The position numbers were made by a program, and so were the translations under genes. The notes beneath the pieces are model-generated. The model had not been told where the DNA came from, did no database searches, and was given only the letters and a program-made list of their open reading frames with translations. From Tsuneonella flava (GTDB lineage: Bacteria; Pseudomonadota; Alphaproteobacteria; Sphingomonadales; Sphingomonadaceae), in NCBI RefSeq assembly GCF_002870965.1, contig NZ_PHSO01000005.1, positions 558,001-622,000 of the forward strand: DNA of 64,000 nt, read 5' to 3'. Of the stretch, positions 1 to 8,628 are shown piece after piece (the stretch's first letter is position 1; each line of letters starts with the position of its first letter).

Positions 1-69
1 TCCTTTCATGAACAGGACGACATCGTTGCCGGAAACGATATCGGAAATACGTGCGTTGACATCGGACAT
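1..69 (-). CDS. grxD: Grx4-type monothiol glutaredoxin, N-terminal fragment cut by the window edge
   Basis: Only the first 23 codons are present. The peptide starts MSDVNARISDIVSGNDVVLF and runs into MKG at the window edge, which matches the start of the Grx4/GrxD monothiol glutaredoxins that carry Fe-S clusters. The CGFS active site would lie beyond the left edge. The next gene upstream is a BolA-family gene in the same direction, and Grx4 and BolA proteins form an Fe-S-handling complex, which supports the call. The fragment is short, so the assignment rests on the start motif and the neighbour. Confidence 0.75.
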   Translation of the reverse strand, partial: MSDVNARISDIVSGNDVVLFMKG

Positions 70-104
70 AATAACGACCTGCGGTTGAATTGCTTTATGC
101 GATG

Positions 105-338
105 TCAGTTGGGGACGGCGGTGGTGAGTTGCAAGGCGTGGAGCTCGCCGCCCATCCGCCCGCCCAGCGCATCGTACACCAGTTTATGCTGCGCCACGCG
201 CGTTTTGCCCACGAATGCAGGGCACACGACATGGGCGGCATAGTGATCGCCATCGCCCGCCAGATCGCGAATAGTCACCTCTGCATCGGGCAACGCCGCC
301 ACGATCAGCCGTTCGATATCTTCCGCCGCCATTGCCAT
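105..338 (-). CDS. bolA: BolA family protein, Grx4 partner
   Basis: A 77-residue protein, the usual size of the short BolA/IbaG group. It has the IERLI...PDAEVTIRDLAGDGDHYAAHVV start and the conserved FVGKTRVAQHKLVYDAL segment of the BolA fold. BolA proteins bind Fe-S clusters together with monothiol glutaredoxins and take part in iron and stress responses. It sits 35 bp from the grxD start and on the same strand, so the two are probably co-transcribed. The start codon at 338 gives the standard N-terminus; a second methionine two codons later is an alternative. Confidence 0.88.
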   Translation of the reverse strand: MAMAAEDIERLIVAALPDAEVTIRDLAGDGDHYAAHVVCPAFVGKTRVAQHKLVYDALGGRMGGELHALQLTTAVPN

Positions 339-345
339 GATACGA

Positions 346-669
346 TCAGCTTCCGCTCATCAACTGGCGACGCGCTTCGACAGCCTTTTCTTCCAGCGCG
401 ACGCGCACGGCGGCTTCGTCCACATCGATGCCCGCACCGGTCAGGTCGCCCAGAACCTTGCGAACGACGTCTTCGTCACCCGCTTCTTCGAAATCGGCCT
501 GCACCACTGACTTGGCGTAGGAGTCGGCCTCTTCCGGGGTCAGCTTCATCTTTTCCGCCGCCCAGTGGCCGAGCAGCTTGTTGCGCCGCGCGGCAATGCG
601 GAAAGCGGTTTCTTCGTCGAAGGCGAACTTGCGCTCTTCGCCGCGCTCACGATCGTTGAAATCGGTCAT
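346..669 (-). CDS. DUF1476 family protein (ATPase inhibitor subunit zeta)
   Basis: This 107-residue protein starts MTDFNDRERGEERKFAFDEE and continues with RNKLLGHWAAEKM. This is the signature of the alphaproteobacterial DUF1476 family, whose Paracoccus member is the zeta subunit that inhibits ATP hydrolysis by the F1-ATPase. The N-terminal basic/acidic segment is the inhibitory region in the studied homologue, and the C-terminal part forms a helical bundle. Length and spacing match the family. It lies 7 bp upstream of bolA in the same direction, so it may head a DUF1476-bolA-grxD transcript. The inhibitory role here is inferred from the family. Confidence 0.85.
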   Translation of the reverse strand: MTDFNDRERGEERKFAFDEETAFRIAARRNKLLGHWAAEKMKLTPEEADSYAKSVVQADFEEAGDEDVVRKVLGDLTGAGIDVDEAAVRVALEEKAVEARRQLMSGS

Positions 670-759
670 GACTGTCCTCGTGTGTAATTACCTGTCCGCG
701 CATAGGGGGCAGGCGCGTGGGCGGCAAGCACTCTCAACCGCCCAGGTGCCAATACGGCA

Positions 760-1758
760 TTATTCCATCGTCACGACCAGCTTGCCAACGGCCTGCCGGT
801 TTTCCAGCTTGGCAATCGCTTCGCCGCCGCGTTCGAGAGGAAAAGTCTCGGATACCAGCGGATCGATCCGCCCGTCTTTCAGCATAGCGAACAGTTCATC
901 CACCTGGGCGCGGAATTTTTCCGGTTCGCGTGCAGTGAACGCGCCCCAGAACACGCCGCAGATGTCACAGCTTTTCAACAGAGTAAGGTTGAGCGGCATC
1001 TTCGCGATGCCCGCCGGGAAGCCGACAACCAGAAAGCGACCTTCCCATGCGATCGCGCGTAGAGCGGGTTCGGAATATTGCCCGCCTACGATATCGTACA
1101 CGATATTGGCACCATCGGGGCCGCAGGCCGCTTTAAAGGCATTGGCCAGATCCTTGCTGGCGGCCTTGTCCATGTCGCCCTTGGGATAGATCACGACATC
1201 GTCGGCCCCGGCCTTCTTCGCGATTTCGCCCTTTTCCGCGCTGGACACCGCGGCGATCACGCGCGCGCCGAATGCTTTGCCCAGTTCCACCGCCGACAGC
1301 CCGACGCCGCCCGCTGCGCCCAGCACCAGCATCGTGTCGCCCGCCTTGATATGGCCGCGATCCTTCAGCCCGTGGATCGTGGTGCCATAGGTCATCATCA
1401 GCGAGGCAGCCTTTTCGTAAGGCACGCCGTCGGGCACGGAGAACATGCGCGCGGCGGGCACGCAGACCTTTTCCGCCAGACCGCCGGTGCCGATCCCGGC
1501 CAGCACTTTATCGCCTACGTTCCAGCCTTCGACCCCTTCGCCGATGGCTTCGATTACACCGGCGATTTCGCCGCCGGGGGCAAAGGGTCGCTCCGGCTTG
1601 AACTGATAGAGGTCGCGGATCATCAGCGTGTCGGGATAATTGATCGCACAGGCTTTCACATCGATCAGAACCTCGCCCTTGCCGGGGGTGGGTGTATCGA
1701 TTTCGTCCAGCGTCAGGGTTTCCGGCCCGCCAACGGCGTGGGTTCTCAGTGCTTTCAT
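760..1758 (-). CDS. NADPH:quinone oxidoreductase family protein (zinc-free MDR)
   Basis: A 332-residue medium-chain dehydrogenase/reductase. The N-terminus [20 protein letters not shown] is typical of the quinone oxidoreductase branch; GroES-like residues follow, then the nucleotide-binding loop [14 protein letters not shown] and a C-terminal closing strand. Catalytic zinc ligands of alcohol dehydrogenases are absent. The ATG at 1758 is chosen over upstream in-frame starts because it begins the conserved N-terminus and overlaps the leuD stop as ATGA, a sign of translational coupling. It is the last gene of the leuC-leuD block, but no role in leucine synthesis is implied. The substrate is unknown. 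Confidence 0.82.
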   Translation of the reverse strand: MKALRTHAVGGPETLTLDEIDTPTPGKGEVLIDVKACAINYPDTLMIRDLYQFKPERPFAPGGEIAGVIEAIGEGVEGWNVGDKVLAGIGTGGLAEKVCVPAARMFSVPDGVPYEKAASLMMTYGTTIHGLKDRGHIKAGDTMLVLGAAGGVGLSAVELGKAFGARVIAAVSSAEKGEIAKKAGADDVVIYPKGDMDKAASKDLANAFKAACGPDGANIVYDIVGGQYSEPALRAIAWEGRFLVVGFPAGIAKMPLNLTLLKSCDICGVFWGAFTAREPEKFRAQVDELFAMLKDGRIDPLVSETFPLERGGEAIAKLENRQAVGKLVVTME

Positions 1759-2360
1759 GCGGCTCTCTCCGTTCCGTGGGCGAGCCATGGCATATTGCTG
1801 GCCTGCCTCTTTTCGTATATGTCGATTGCAGCGTCGCGGGCCAGCGTCAGCCCGACTTCGTCCAGTCCTTCCATCAGGCAATGCTTGCGGAACGCATCGA
1901 TTTCGAATGCAAACCGGTCCTGAAACGGAGTGGTGACGACCTGATTTTCAAGGTCGATGGTCACCGGGTCGGACGCGGCGACTTCCAGCAGGCGATCGAT
2001 CTGTTCCTGCGGCAAAGCGACGGTCAGGATGCCGTTCTTGAACGCATTGCCCGAAAAAATATCGGAGAAGCTGGGCGCGATCACTGCTTTGATGCCGAGA
2101 TCGAGCAGGGCCCATGCGGCGTGTTCGCGGCTCGATCCGCAGCCGAAATTGTCGCCCGCGATCAGGATCGGCGCATTGGCGAATTCGGGATCGTCGAACA
2201 TATTGCCCGGTTCGGCGCGCACGGTTTCGAACGCACCGGCTCCCAATCCCTCGCGCGTGATGGTCTTCAGCCAGTGCGCCGGAATGATGACGTCGGTATC
2301 GACATTCTTGCGGCCGAACGGAATCGCCCGGCCTTCGACGCGGTCGACTGGTTCCATCAA
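1755..2360 (-). CDS. leuD: 3-isopropylmalate dehydratase small subunit
   Basis: A 201-residue LeuD, the usual length. It contains [23 protein letters not shown] near the start and the swivel-domain motif [17 protein letters not shown]. With LeuC it isomerises 2-isopropylmalate to 3-isopropylmalate in leucine synthesis. Its start overlaps the stop of the small upstream gene by 4 bp, and its stop overlaps the start of the oxidoreductase by 4 bp. LeuC lies about 0.7 kb upstream, separated by a glycosylase and a small protein. Confidence 0.96.
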   Translation of the reverse strand: MMEPVDRVEGRAIPFGRKNVDTDVIIPAHWLKTITREGLGAGAFETVRAEPGNMFDDPEFANAPILIAGDNFGCGSSREHAAWALLDLGIKAVIAPSFSDIFSGNAFKNGILTVALPQEQIDRLLEVAASDPVTIDLENQVVTTPFQDRFAFEIDAFRKHCLMEGLDEVGLTLARDAAIDIYEKRQASNMPWLAHGTERAA

Positions 2361-2524
2361 TCGGTCTCCGGCGCTTCGCCCGATGGGATTGCGCCGGGCT
2401 TGTCAGGCGAATTCGCCTTCTTTTCCTTGCGCTTGTTTGCATAGAGCAGCGCCGCGGCGACTGCTGCCGATCCGATGGCACCTGCGGCCATGGCCGCTGC
2501 CTTGCCAGTGAGTTTCTTGGTCAT
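2357..2524 (-). CDS. small single-pass membrane protein, function unknown
   Basis: A 55-residue peptide starting [10 protein letters not shown], with an alanine/glycine-rich hydrophobic stretch at about residues 9-28, a basic KRKEKK cluster at 31-36 and a polar proline-containing tail. This is the layout of a small inner-membrane protein with a cytoplasmic C-terminus. The ATG at 2524 is preferred to the longer reading because the extra N-terminus is not protein-like and would run into the glycosylase gene. It overlaps leuD by 4 bp, so it is probably translated as part of the leu block. No family is recognised. Confidence 0.6.
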   Translation of the reverse strand: MTKKLTGKAAAMAAGAIGSAAVAAALLYANKRKEKKANSPDKPGAIPSGEAPETD

Positions 2525-2528
2525 GCCC

Positions 2529-3059
2529 CTATCCATGCGGTGCCCGTGGTGCGGACGCAAGAGGGTGTGTCAGGAATTCGCCTAGCTTGCCCCAAAGCCG
2601 CTCTTTCTCCGCCAGCGGCATCGCGGCATATGCGGGGGAAGACGAAGGCAGATCGATCAGGGCCAGCTGTGTCCCGGCAAGCTGAGGCCGGCCGATAGTG
2701 CTGGCCTTGCGACCGTTGAACGCCACCGCACGCAATTGCGGTAGGCGAGCGACCAGATCGGCCAGCGGGGCGTGCTCGGCATGGCGGATCGCGGAATCGA
2801 GGCTGCCGTTGCGGCGGGCCGATGCGACTGTGTCCCACAGGGCAATGCCCGCTGCCTGCACCGCGGCAAGCCGTGCCTCGTAATCGAGCGCGACCAGATC
2901 GATCCCGGTTACGCCGCCGATCAGATGCCAGAACCGGTTTTGCGGGTGAGCATAATACTGCCGCGCCGCCAGCGAAGCCTCCCCTGGTAAGCTGCCGAGG
3001 ATCAGCACCCGCGCCTGCGGATCGGCAACCGGGGCGAAGGCGGATTTGCGTGCGGTCAG
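2529..3059 (-). CDS. DNA-deoxyinosine (hypoxanthine) glycosylase-like protein, uracil-DNA glycosylase superfamily
   Basis: About 176 residues with the UDG-superfamily pattern: [19 protein letters not shown] followed by [10 protein letters not shown] at the active-site side and LPSSSPAYA near the C-terminus. This matches the family annotated as DNA-deoxyinosine glycosylase, which removes deaminated bases. No ATG, GTG or TTG exists between the leuC stop and the conserved core. The nearest usable codon is a CTG at 3059 that overlaps the leuC TGA stop; an internal GTG at 3008 would cut into the conserved strand. The start is therefore uncertain. The gene sits between leuC and leuD, an arrangement with no metabolic logic. 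Confidence 0.75.
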   Translation of the reverse strand: MTARKSAFAPVADPQARVLILGSLPGEASLAARQYYAHPQNRFWHLIGGVTGIDLVALDYEARLAAVQAAGIALWDTVASARRNGSLDSAIRHAEHAPLADLVARLPQLRAVAFNGRKASTIGRPQLAGTQLALIDLPSSSPAYAAMPLAEKERLWGKLGEFLTHPLASAPRAPHG

Positions 3060-4489
3060 TCGACCAGTTCCCGCACGTCGGTCAGTTTGCCGGTAACAGC
3101 CGCAGCCGCTGCCATTGCCGGGCTGACGAGATGCGTGCGCGCGCCCGGACCTTGCCGACCCACGAAATTGCGGTTGGAGGTGGAGGCGCAGCGTTCGCCC
3201 GCGGGTACTTTGTCCGGGTTCATCGCGAGGCAGGCCGAACAGCCCGGTTCGCGCCATTCCAGCCCGGCATCGGTGAACACCTTGTCCAGCCCCTCCGCCT
3301 CGGCCTGTGCCTTCACCAGCCCCGATCCGGGCACGACGATGGCCCATTTCACATTAGCGGCCTTGTGCCGTCCGCGCAGAACATCGGCGGCGGCGCGCAA
3401 GTCTTCGATCCGGCTGTTGGTGCAACTGCCGATGAACACGTTTTCGATTGCCACGTCGCTGAGCCGCTGGCCCGGTTCCAGCCCCATGTAGGCGAGGCTT
3501 TTGCGGACAGCTTCCTGCTTCGACGGATCGGTATAGCTTTCCGGCGCTGGCACGACTGCACCGATGGGGGCGACATCTTCCGGGCTGGTGCCCCAGGTGA
3601 CCGTGGGTTCGATATCGGCGGCGTCGATGGTTACCGACTTATCGAACACTGCGCCGGGGTCGGTTGCCAGCGAGCGCCACCATTCGACCGCGCGGTCCCA
3701 GTCGCTGCCGGTGGGCGCATGCGGGCGACCTTTGAGATAATCGAACACTTTATCGTCGGGCGCGATCAGCCCGGCGCGGGCACCGCCTTCGATGCTCATG
3801 TTGCACACCGTCAGGCGGCCTTCCACGCTCATCGCTTCGAACACCGGGCCGCGATATTCGATCACGTAGCCTGTGCCGCCGGCGGTGCCGATCACGCCGA
3901 TCACGTGGAGGATCAGATCCTTGGGCGTGATGCCGGGGCGCAGTTCGCCGGTCACCCGCACTTCCATCGTTTTCGACCGCGTGAGCAGCAGGGTCTGCGT
4001 AGCGAGCACGTGCTCCACTTCGCTGGTGCCGATGCCGAACGCCAGTGCCCCCACTCCACCATGCGCGGCGGTGTGGCTGTCGCCGCAGACGATCGTCGCC
4101 CCGGGCAGCGAGAAACCCTGTTCGGGGCCGACAACGTGGACGATGCCCTGCGCCGCATCGGTCGGGCCGATATATTCGATGCCGAATTCAGGTGCGTTGC
4201 GCTCCAGCGCGGCAAGCTGCGCCGCGCTTTGCGGATCGGCGATAGGCAGGCGGTTGCCCGCTGCATCGAGCCGTGCGGTGGTCGGCAGATTGTGATCGGG
4301 CACCGCCAGCGTCAGATCGGGGCGGCGAACCGGGCGACCGGCGGCGCGTAATGCCTCGAACGCCTGCGGGCTGGTCACTTCGTGAACCAGATGGCGATCG
4401 ATATAGATCAGGCTGGTGCCATCGTCGCGCGTTTCGACGACGTGAGCGTTCCAGATTTTTTCGTAGAGTGTGAGGGGGCGTGTGGCCAT
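3056..4489 (-). CDS. leuC: 3-isopropylmalate dehydratase large subunit
   Basis: A 477-residue aconitase-family LeuC of normal length, starting [18 protein letters not shown]. Cluster-binding cysteines are seen in GSCTNSR (about residue 355) and [11 protein letters not shown] (about residues 415-418), as required for the 4Fe-4S cluster. [21 protein letters not shown] is also characteristic. It works with LeuD in the cytoplasm. The ATG at 4489 begins the conserved N-terminus; an upstream in-frame extension of 12 residues is not conserved-looking. It is the first gene of the leftward block that continues through the glycosylase, the small protein, leuD and the oxidoreductase. Confidence 0.97.
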   Translation of the reverse strand: MATRPLTLYEKIWNAHVVETRDDGTSLIYIDRHLVHEVTSPQAFEALRAAGRPVRRPDLTLAVPDHNLPTTARLDAAGNRLPIADPQSAAQLAALERNAPEFGIEYIGPTDAAQGIVHVVGPEQGFSLPGATIVCGDSHTAAHGGVGALAFGIGTSEVEHVLATQTLLLTRSKTMEVRVTGELRPGITPKDLILHVIGVIGTAGGTGYVIEYRGPVFEAMSVEGRLTVCNMSIEGGARAGLIAPDDKVFDYLKGRPHAPTGSDWDRAVEWWRSLATDPGAVFDKSVTIDAADIEPTVTWGTSPEDVAPIGAVVPAPESYTDPSKQEAVRKSLAYMGLEPGQRLSDVAIENVFIGSCTNSRIEDLRAAADVLRGRHKAANVKWAIVVPGSGLVKAQAEAEGLDKVFTDAGLEWREPGCSACLAMNPDKVPAGERCASTSNRNFVGRQGPGARTHLVSPAMAAAAAVTGKLTDVRELVD

Positions 4490-4586
4490 GTCTGGTTGGC
4501 TAAGCTGCGCCCGATGCGGGGACAAGATGGGAAATCTTGCCCCCGCTCAAGGTCCGGCGGCAGGGCCGGGTTCGCTGGCATCGCGC

Positions 4587-4964
4587 TTATCGACGATAAA
4601 CGGCGGGGCGATGGGTATGCCGTTTTTGCGGCCGGTTGTTGTGATCGTTCGCGGCTCGCTGCAACATGCGTTCGACCGAACCGATGCGATTGTTCAGCGC
4701 GTTGACTTCCGACCGGGTGAACCCGCCACGGGAAAATACGCGCCAGGCTGCCTCCAGCCGGTCGACCTGCCGGTCAAGCTGGGCGGCTTCGCGATACGAG
4801 ATGATCCGGCGGGATTCGGCGCGATCGATCTTGCGGTCGAGCTGAGCGATCTGATTGTGCAGAGCGCCTCCGTGATAGCGGGCTGCGGCCGAAGCCGGGG
4901 CGACAGTGCCGATGGCAAGCGCCGCGACAAGAGAGGTAGCGATAAGCGGGCGGGCAATCTTCAT
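4587..4964 (-). CDS. secreted or periplasmic basic protein, function unknown
   Basis: A 125-residue protein with a clear signal peptide (MKIARPLIATSLVAALAIG...APASA, probable cleavage after ASA near residue 26). The mature part is helical and rich in Q, D, R and L with a heptad-like look (NQIAQLDRKIDRAE, QLDRQVDRLEAA), and ends in a basic HNNRPQKRHTHRP tail. An RBS-like AGGAGAACG lies just upstream on the minus strand. The family is unrecognised; small periplasmic helical proteins of this type are common in sphingomonads. Probably a single-gene unit. Confidence 0.7.
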   Translation of the reverse strand: MKIARPLIATSLVAALAIGTVAPASAAARYHGGALHNQIAQLDRKIDRAESRRIISYREAAQLDRQVDRLEAAWRVFSRGGFTRSEVNALNNRIGSVERMLQRAANDHNNRPQKRHTHRPAVYRR

Positions 4965-5183
4965 GGTCGTTCTCCTTGCGAAATCACACCGCGGATCGGG
5001 TCCGCACGTTCATAAATGAAGCCCGCAAGATGAACGATTGAAATACGATCTGTCGCAAATTGTCGCTGCCGCGTAATATTGTGTCTGCGAGCAATATTTG
5101 CCTGATAGCGGGGTTGCCGACAGGTGCTGTTTCAGGACTTAATAGTCATGGAATGGCAACCCTATCTGTGCTAGCTTACAAAT

Positions 5184-5582
5184 ATGTCAGCAAGCCCGTT
5201 TCATTTCCCGATCCGCATCACCCCCGACGATATCGATTTTATGGGGCACGTGAACAATTCGCGCTATCTCGGCTGGGTGCAGGATGCGGTGCTGGCGCAC
5301 TGGAACAAACTGGCCCCTGCCGATGCCGTGGCCGCGCGGCTGTGGGTCGCGCTCAAGCACGAAATCACCTATCGCAAACCGGCATTTCTGGAAGACGATG
5401 TGATCGCCCGGACTGTGCTGGAAAAAATTCACGGCGCGCGCGCATTCTATCACACCGTAATCGAGCGCGGCGGCGAAGTTCTGGCCGAAGTCCGGTCGAG
5501 CTGGTGCTGCGTCGATGCCGATACGCATCGCCCGGCGCGGATCGGCGATGAAATCGCGCGGTTCTTTTTCCCGAACGACTGA
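5184..5582 (+). CDS. acyl-CoA thioesterase, hotdog fold (4HBT family)
   Basis: A 132-residue single-hotdog protein. The motif ITPDDIDFMGHVNNSRYLGWVQDAVLAHW contains the D-x-M-G-H-V-N-N active-site loop of 4-hydroxybenzoyl-CoA thioesterase-like enzymes, which hydrolyse acyl-CoA thioesters. Length and fold order match the family. The ATG at 5184 follows a short spacer from a purine-poor leader. It ends 18 bp before crtZ and may share a transcript with it. The natural substrate cannot be read from the sequence. Confidence 0.88.
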   Translation: MSASPFHFPIRITPDDIDFMGHVNNSRYLGWVQDAVLAHWNKLAPADAVAARLWVALKHEITYRKPAFLEDDVIARTVLEKIHGARAFYHTVIERGGEVLAEVRSSWCCVDADTHRPARIGDEIARFFFPND

Positions 5583-5600
5583 CGTATATTGGCGAGTACA

Positions 5601-6137
5601 ATGACTGTGCTTGCCGATATCATGTTCCCCGCTGCAATCGTTGTCGCCAGTGTGCTGGCGATGGAAGGTGTCGCGTGGGGCAGCCACAAATACATCATGC
5701 ACGGCTTTGGCTGGGGCTGGCACCGCGATCACCACGAACCGCACAGCGGTTTCTTCGAGAAAAACGATCTCTACGCGGTGTTCGGCGCTGCGCTCAGCAT
5801 CGCGATGTTCGCGCTTGGCAGCCCGATGATAATGGGGGCAGGGGCGTGGTGGCCCGGCACATGGATCGGGCTGGGTGTGCTGATCTACGGCGTGATCTAC
5901 ACGCTGGTGCACGACGGGCTGGTGCATCAACGCTGGTTCCGCTGGGTGCCCCGGCGCGGTTATGCCAAGCGGCTGGTGCAGGCGCATAAACTGCACCATG
6001 CGACGGTGGGCAAGCACGGCGGAGTCAGCTTCGGCTTCGTCTTCGCCCGCGATCCGGCCCGGCTCAAGGCCGAACTCGCCGCTCAGCGCGCTGCTGGCAT
6101 TGCCGAAGTGCGCGAGAGCGTGGGGCGTGGGTTTTAG
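5601..6137 (+). CDS. crtZ: beta-carotene 3-hydroxylase
   Basis: A 178-residue fatty-acid-hydroxylase-superfamily protein with the CrtZ histidine clusters HKYIMHG, HRDHHEPHSG, HDGLVHQRW and HKLHHA, which bind the di-iron centre. Three or four membrane segments are visible (IVVASVLAMEGVAWG, AALSIAMFALGS, WIGLGVLIYGVIYTLV). It adds 3-hydroxyl groups to beta-carotene rings to make zeaxanthin, in the membrane. The ATG at 5601 gives the usual MTVLADIMFPA-like start; an upstream TTG would add four residues. It fits the yellow or orange pigmentation of this group. Confidence 0.95.
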   Translation: MTVLADIMFPAAIVVASVLAMEGVAWGSHKYIMHGFGWGWHRDHHEPHSGFFEKNDLYAVFGAALSIAMFALGSPMIMGAGAWWPGTWIGLGVLIYGVIYTLVHDGLVHQRWFRWVPRRGYAKRLVQAHKLHHATVGKHGGVSFGFVFARDPARLKAELAAQRAAGIAEVRESVGRGF

Positions 6138-6168
6138 CGGGCGTTTCTTTGTTTGGCGGAAGGGGGAA

Positions 6169-6197
6169 GCTGGACCCCGGATCAAGTCCGGGGTGAC
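6169..6197. repeat. REP-like 29-nt palindrome, copy 1
   Basis: A self-complementary CCCCGGATCAAGTCCGGGG core with GCTGGA and TGAC edges. It is the exact reverse complement of the copy at 6290-6318, so the two form a perfect inverted pair around 92 bp of unique DNA. Such units are abundant between genes in sphingomonad genomes. Confidence 0.85.
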
Positions 6198-6289
6198 GTT
6201 GTAGCGAGTGGTGGCGGAGGTGCGTGAACCGTGGGGTGGTTACGCAGATACCAAGCCGGTTGGCTATCCTGACTGCCCCTCCTTTTCTC

Positions 6290-6318
6290 GTCACCCCGGA
6301 CTTGATCCGGGGTCCAGC
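6290..6318. repeat. REP-like 29-nt palindrome, copy 2
   Basis: Begins GTCACCCCGGACTTGATCC and ends in GTCCAGC. Perfect inverted partner of copy 1. It lies just beyond the stop of the leftward GIY-YIG gene, where it could act as a transcript-end hairpin for that gene. Confidence 0.85.
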
Positions 6319-6336
6319 TAACCTTCGCAACCGGCA

Positions 6337-6636
6337 CTAAACCAACCAGCCCGACAGATCCTCCCAGCCGGGATTGCCTTTCTCCACCAACGCGAACTTC
6401 CATTCGCGTCGCCAGTGTTTGATGCGCTTTTCATGCGCGATGCACGTGGCGATATCTTCACCACGTTCCGCCCAGACCAGTCTGGTCAGGCCATATCGCG
6501 GGCAGAAGTTGGAGCCATTGCCCGCGATATGTTGGTGAATGCGGCGCGGCAGATCGCTGGTGACGCCAATATAGATCGTGCCGCGATAACGGTTGGCCAT
6601 CATGTACACCCAGACGCCGCGTTTCTCCCGATCCAT
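6337..6636 (-). CDS. GIY-YIG nuclease-domain protein
   Basis: A 99-residue protein consisting of a single GIY-YIG domain of the UPF0213/YhbQ-like group. It starts MDREKRGVWVYMMANRYRGTIYIGVTSDLPRRIHQH, giving the paired V-Y-M and Y-I-G strands, the R of DLPRRIHQH, and an acidic residue in HEKRIKHWRREWK. These small nucleases are widespread and their cellular role is unsettled. The ATG at 6636 is preferred because the upstream extension runs into a palindromic repeat. The gene is flanked on both sides by REP-like palindromes (6290-6318, 6657-6685 and 6784-6812). Confidence 0.85.
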   Translation of the reverse strand: MDREKRGVWVYMMANRYRGTIYIGVTSDLPRRIHQHIAGNGSNFCPRYGLTRLVWAERGEDIATCIAHEKRIKHWRREWKFALVEKGNPGWEDLSGWLV

Positions 6637-6656
6637 TTGCGTGGCGGAAGTGGAAT

Positions 6657-6685
6657 CTGGCCCCCGGATCAAGCCGGGGATGGCG
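6657..6685. repeat. REP-like palindrome, diverged copy 3
   Basis: Begins CTGGCCCCCGGATCAAGCC and ends GGGGATGGCG. It has the same orientation as copy 1 with several changes, including one base lost from the centre. It lies 20 bp upstream of the GIY-YIG start codon. Confidence 0.7.
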
Positions 6686-6783
6686 TGGTGACTAAGAATT
6701 GAGGATTTTGCCGATGGTCAATGTGGCGATGTGACCGGTGCGCGCCGCCTCGTACAAATGATCCCCTCGCGAACCCCCACCAC

Positions 6784-6812
6784 GTCACCCCGGACCTGAT
6801 CCGGGGTCCAGC
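6784..6812. repeat. REP-like 29-nt palindrome, copy 4
   Basis: Begins GTCACCCCGGACCTGATCC and ends GTCCAGC. It differs from copy 2 at one central base. The rest of the 6637-7080 intergenic stretch holds no supported gene; short open frames there have no recognisable features. Confidence 0.8.
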
Positions 6813-7080
6813 TAAATTCCGGCCGCGCCACGCCCTTTCCTACACCCCACACGCGTCTCTAAAACGCGCTGTATGACAAATATCCAACACCTGCACATTC
6901 CGTCAAAAAGCGAAGTCCACACTCGCCCTCCCGCGCAGACCCCGTTTTACCGAGGGCGCAGCGGGCAAAAGTCACATTTTTCAAAACTCAAAGGAGCGGT
7001 CCATGTCTCCGCCGGATTTGACCGGTTTTTCTTGCCCCCCGACCGCTGCCCGCTAGGATGAACGCAATAAGGAGACGACG

Positions 7081-8082
7081 ATGGGATATGTACTGATACT
7101 GCTGCTCGCCGCGCTGGGCGTGTTTCTGATGAGCAGCGTCCGCGTCGTGCGGCAGGGGTATGTCTATACGATCGAGCGATTCGGGCGCTTTACCAAGTCG
7201 GCCGATCCGGGGCTGCACATCATCACCCCGTTCATCGATCGCGTGGGGCACAAGATCAACATGATGGAACAGGTGCTCGATATTCCGGGGCAGGAAATCA
7301 TCACCAAAGACAACGCGATGGTCGGGGTCGATGCCGTGGTGTTCTTCCAGGTGCTGGAAGCGGGCAAGGCGGCTTACGAAGTGTCGGGCCTGCATCCGGC
7401 GATCATGGCGCTGACCACCACCAACCTGCGGACGGTGATGGGCAGCATGGATCTCGACGAAACACTGTCGAAGCGAGACGAGATCAACGCGCGTCTGCTG
7501 TCGGTGGTCGATCACGCGACTTCGCCGTGGGGGGTGAAGATTACCCGTGTCGAGATCAAGGACATCCGCCCGCCGATGGACATCTCCGAAGCGATGGCGC
7601 GCCAGATGAAGGCTGAACGCCTGAAGCGCGCCGAGATTCTGGAGGCGGAAGGCGACCGCGCCAGCCGCATCCTGCGCGCCGAAGGGGAAAAGCAGTCTGC
7701 TATCCTCTCTGCAGAGGGCAAGCGCGAAGCGGCGTTCCGCGATGCCGAGGCCCGCGAACGCGCGGCAGAGGCCGAAGCCCGCGCCACGCAGATGGTGTCG
7801 GATGCGATTGCCCAGAGTGGCAACGCGGCGATCAACTACTTCATCGCGCAGGAATACACCAAGGCAGTGGGCAAGTTCGCTACCAGCCCCAATGCCAAGA
7901 CGATCCTGTTCCCGGTGGAAGCAACGCAGTTGATCGGATCGCTCGGCGGCATCGGTGAACTGGTGCGGGAAGCAGTGAAGCCGGGTGACGTGACGACACC
8001 GGTGCCGTCTGCCACGGCCTCCGCGCCTGTTTCGCGTACCCGCGCGCAGGCGACTGTGCCGCACACCGGGCGCGGTTCCTGA
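7081..8082 (+). CDS. SPFH/Band 7 membrane protein (paraslipin/QmcA-like)
   Basis: A 333-residue stomatin-family protein. One N-terminal membrane segment (residues 2-20, [16 protein letters not shown]) is followed by the SPFH core with [16 protein letters not shown] and [12 protein letters not shown] long alanine- and glutamate-rich coiled coil (about residues 175-250, with [21 protein letters not shown]) comes before a variable tail. These proteins form large cages on the membrane and organise proteases and lipids. RBS AGGAGACGACG precedes the ATG. The stop overlaps the start of the NfeD gene by one base, the usual SPFH-NfeD pairing. Confidence 0.92.
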   Translation: MGYVLILLLAALGVFLMSSVRVVRQGYVYTIERFGRFTKSADPGLHIITPFIDRVGHKINMMEQVLDIPGQEIITKDNAMVGVDAVVFFQVLEAGKAAYEVSGLHPAIMALTTTNLRTVMGSMDLDETLSKRDEINARLLSVVDHATSPWGVKITRVEIKDIRPPMDISEAMARQMKAERLKRAEILEAEGDRASRILRAEGEKQSAILSAEGKREAAFRDAEARERAAEAEARATQMVSDAIAQSGNAAINYFIAQEYTKAVGKFATSPNAKTILFPVEATQLIGSLGGIGELVREAVKPGDVTTPVPSATASAPVSRTRAQATVPHTGRGS

Positions 8083-8576
8083 TGGACTGGCTGGGCGAAC
8101 TGGACGCTTACCTGGCGTGGCTGTCAATCGGCCTGCTGCTGGCGATCATGGAAATGCTGATCCCCGGTGTTTACCTGATCTGGCTGGCGCTGGCCGCACT
8201 GGCGACCGGCGCGCTGACATATGTGCTCGATCTCGGGCTGTCGTTTCAGATCGTGAACTTCGTGTTCCTGTCGCTGATCATCGTGTACTCGGCCCGGCGC
8301 ATGGTGCGGGACAACCCGATTGAAAGCACCGATCCCCTGCTCAACAATCGCATGGGGCGGCTGGTTGGACAGACCGCTACCGTGACTGTCGCCATCAGCG
8401 ATGGTGACGGGCGTGTGCGGCAGGGCGACAGCGAATGGCTGGCCCGCGGGCCGGATATGGATAGCGGTGCGCGGGTGCGGATCACCGGATTCGACGGCGG
8501 CACTTTGCTGGTCGAGCCGCTCACCCGGCTCGAAGACAAGCGCGACGGTGCAACGGAAGAAGGCGCTCCGGCGTGA
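8082..8576 (+). CDS. NfeD family protein
   Basis: A 164-residue short NfeD. The N-terminal half has three hydrophobic segments (AWLSIGLLLAIMEMLIPGVYLIWLA, ALATGALTYVLDLG, FQIVNFVFLSLIIVY). The C-terminal half is the OB-fold NfeD domain with MGRLVGQTATV and GDSEWLARGPDMDSGARVRI. NfeD proteins partner stomatin-like proteins in the membrane, and this gene is fused by a 1-bp overlap to the SPFH gene. It lacks the serine-protease domain of long NfeD forms. Confidence 0.9.
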   Translation: MDWLGELDAYLAWLSIGLLLAIMEMLIPGVYLIWLALAALATGALTYVLDLGLSFQIVNFVFLSLIIVYSARRMVRDNPIESTDPLLNNRMGRLVGQTATVTVAISDGDGRVRQGDSEWLARGPDMDSGARVRITGFDGGTLLVEPLTRLEDKRDGATEEGAPA

Positions 8577-8628
8577 TGGTCGGCCTGGATTGCAGGGACT
8601 GACCGGGTGAAGGCAGTGTCCGCCCGGA

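Noticed and set aside
1078-1923. A 281-residue plus-strand frame opposite the oxidoreductase gene
   Set aside because: Antisense to the well-supported MDR and leuD genes, with histidine/glycine-rich composition of a shadow frame.
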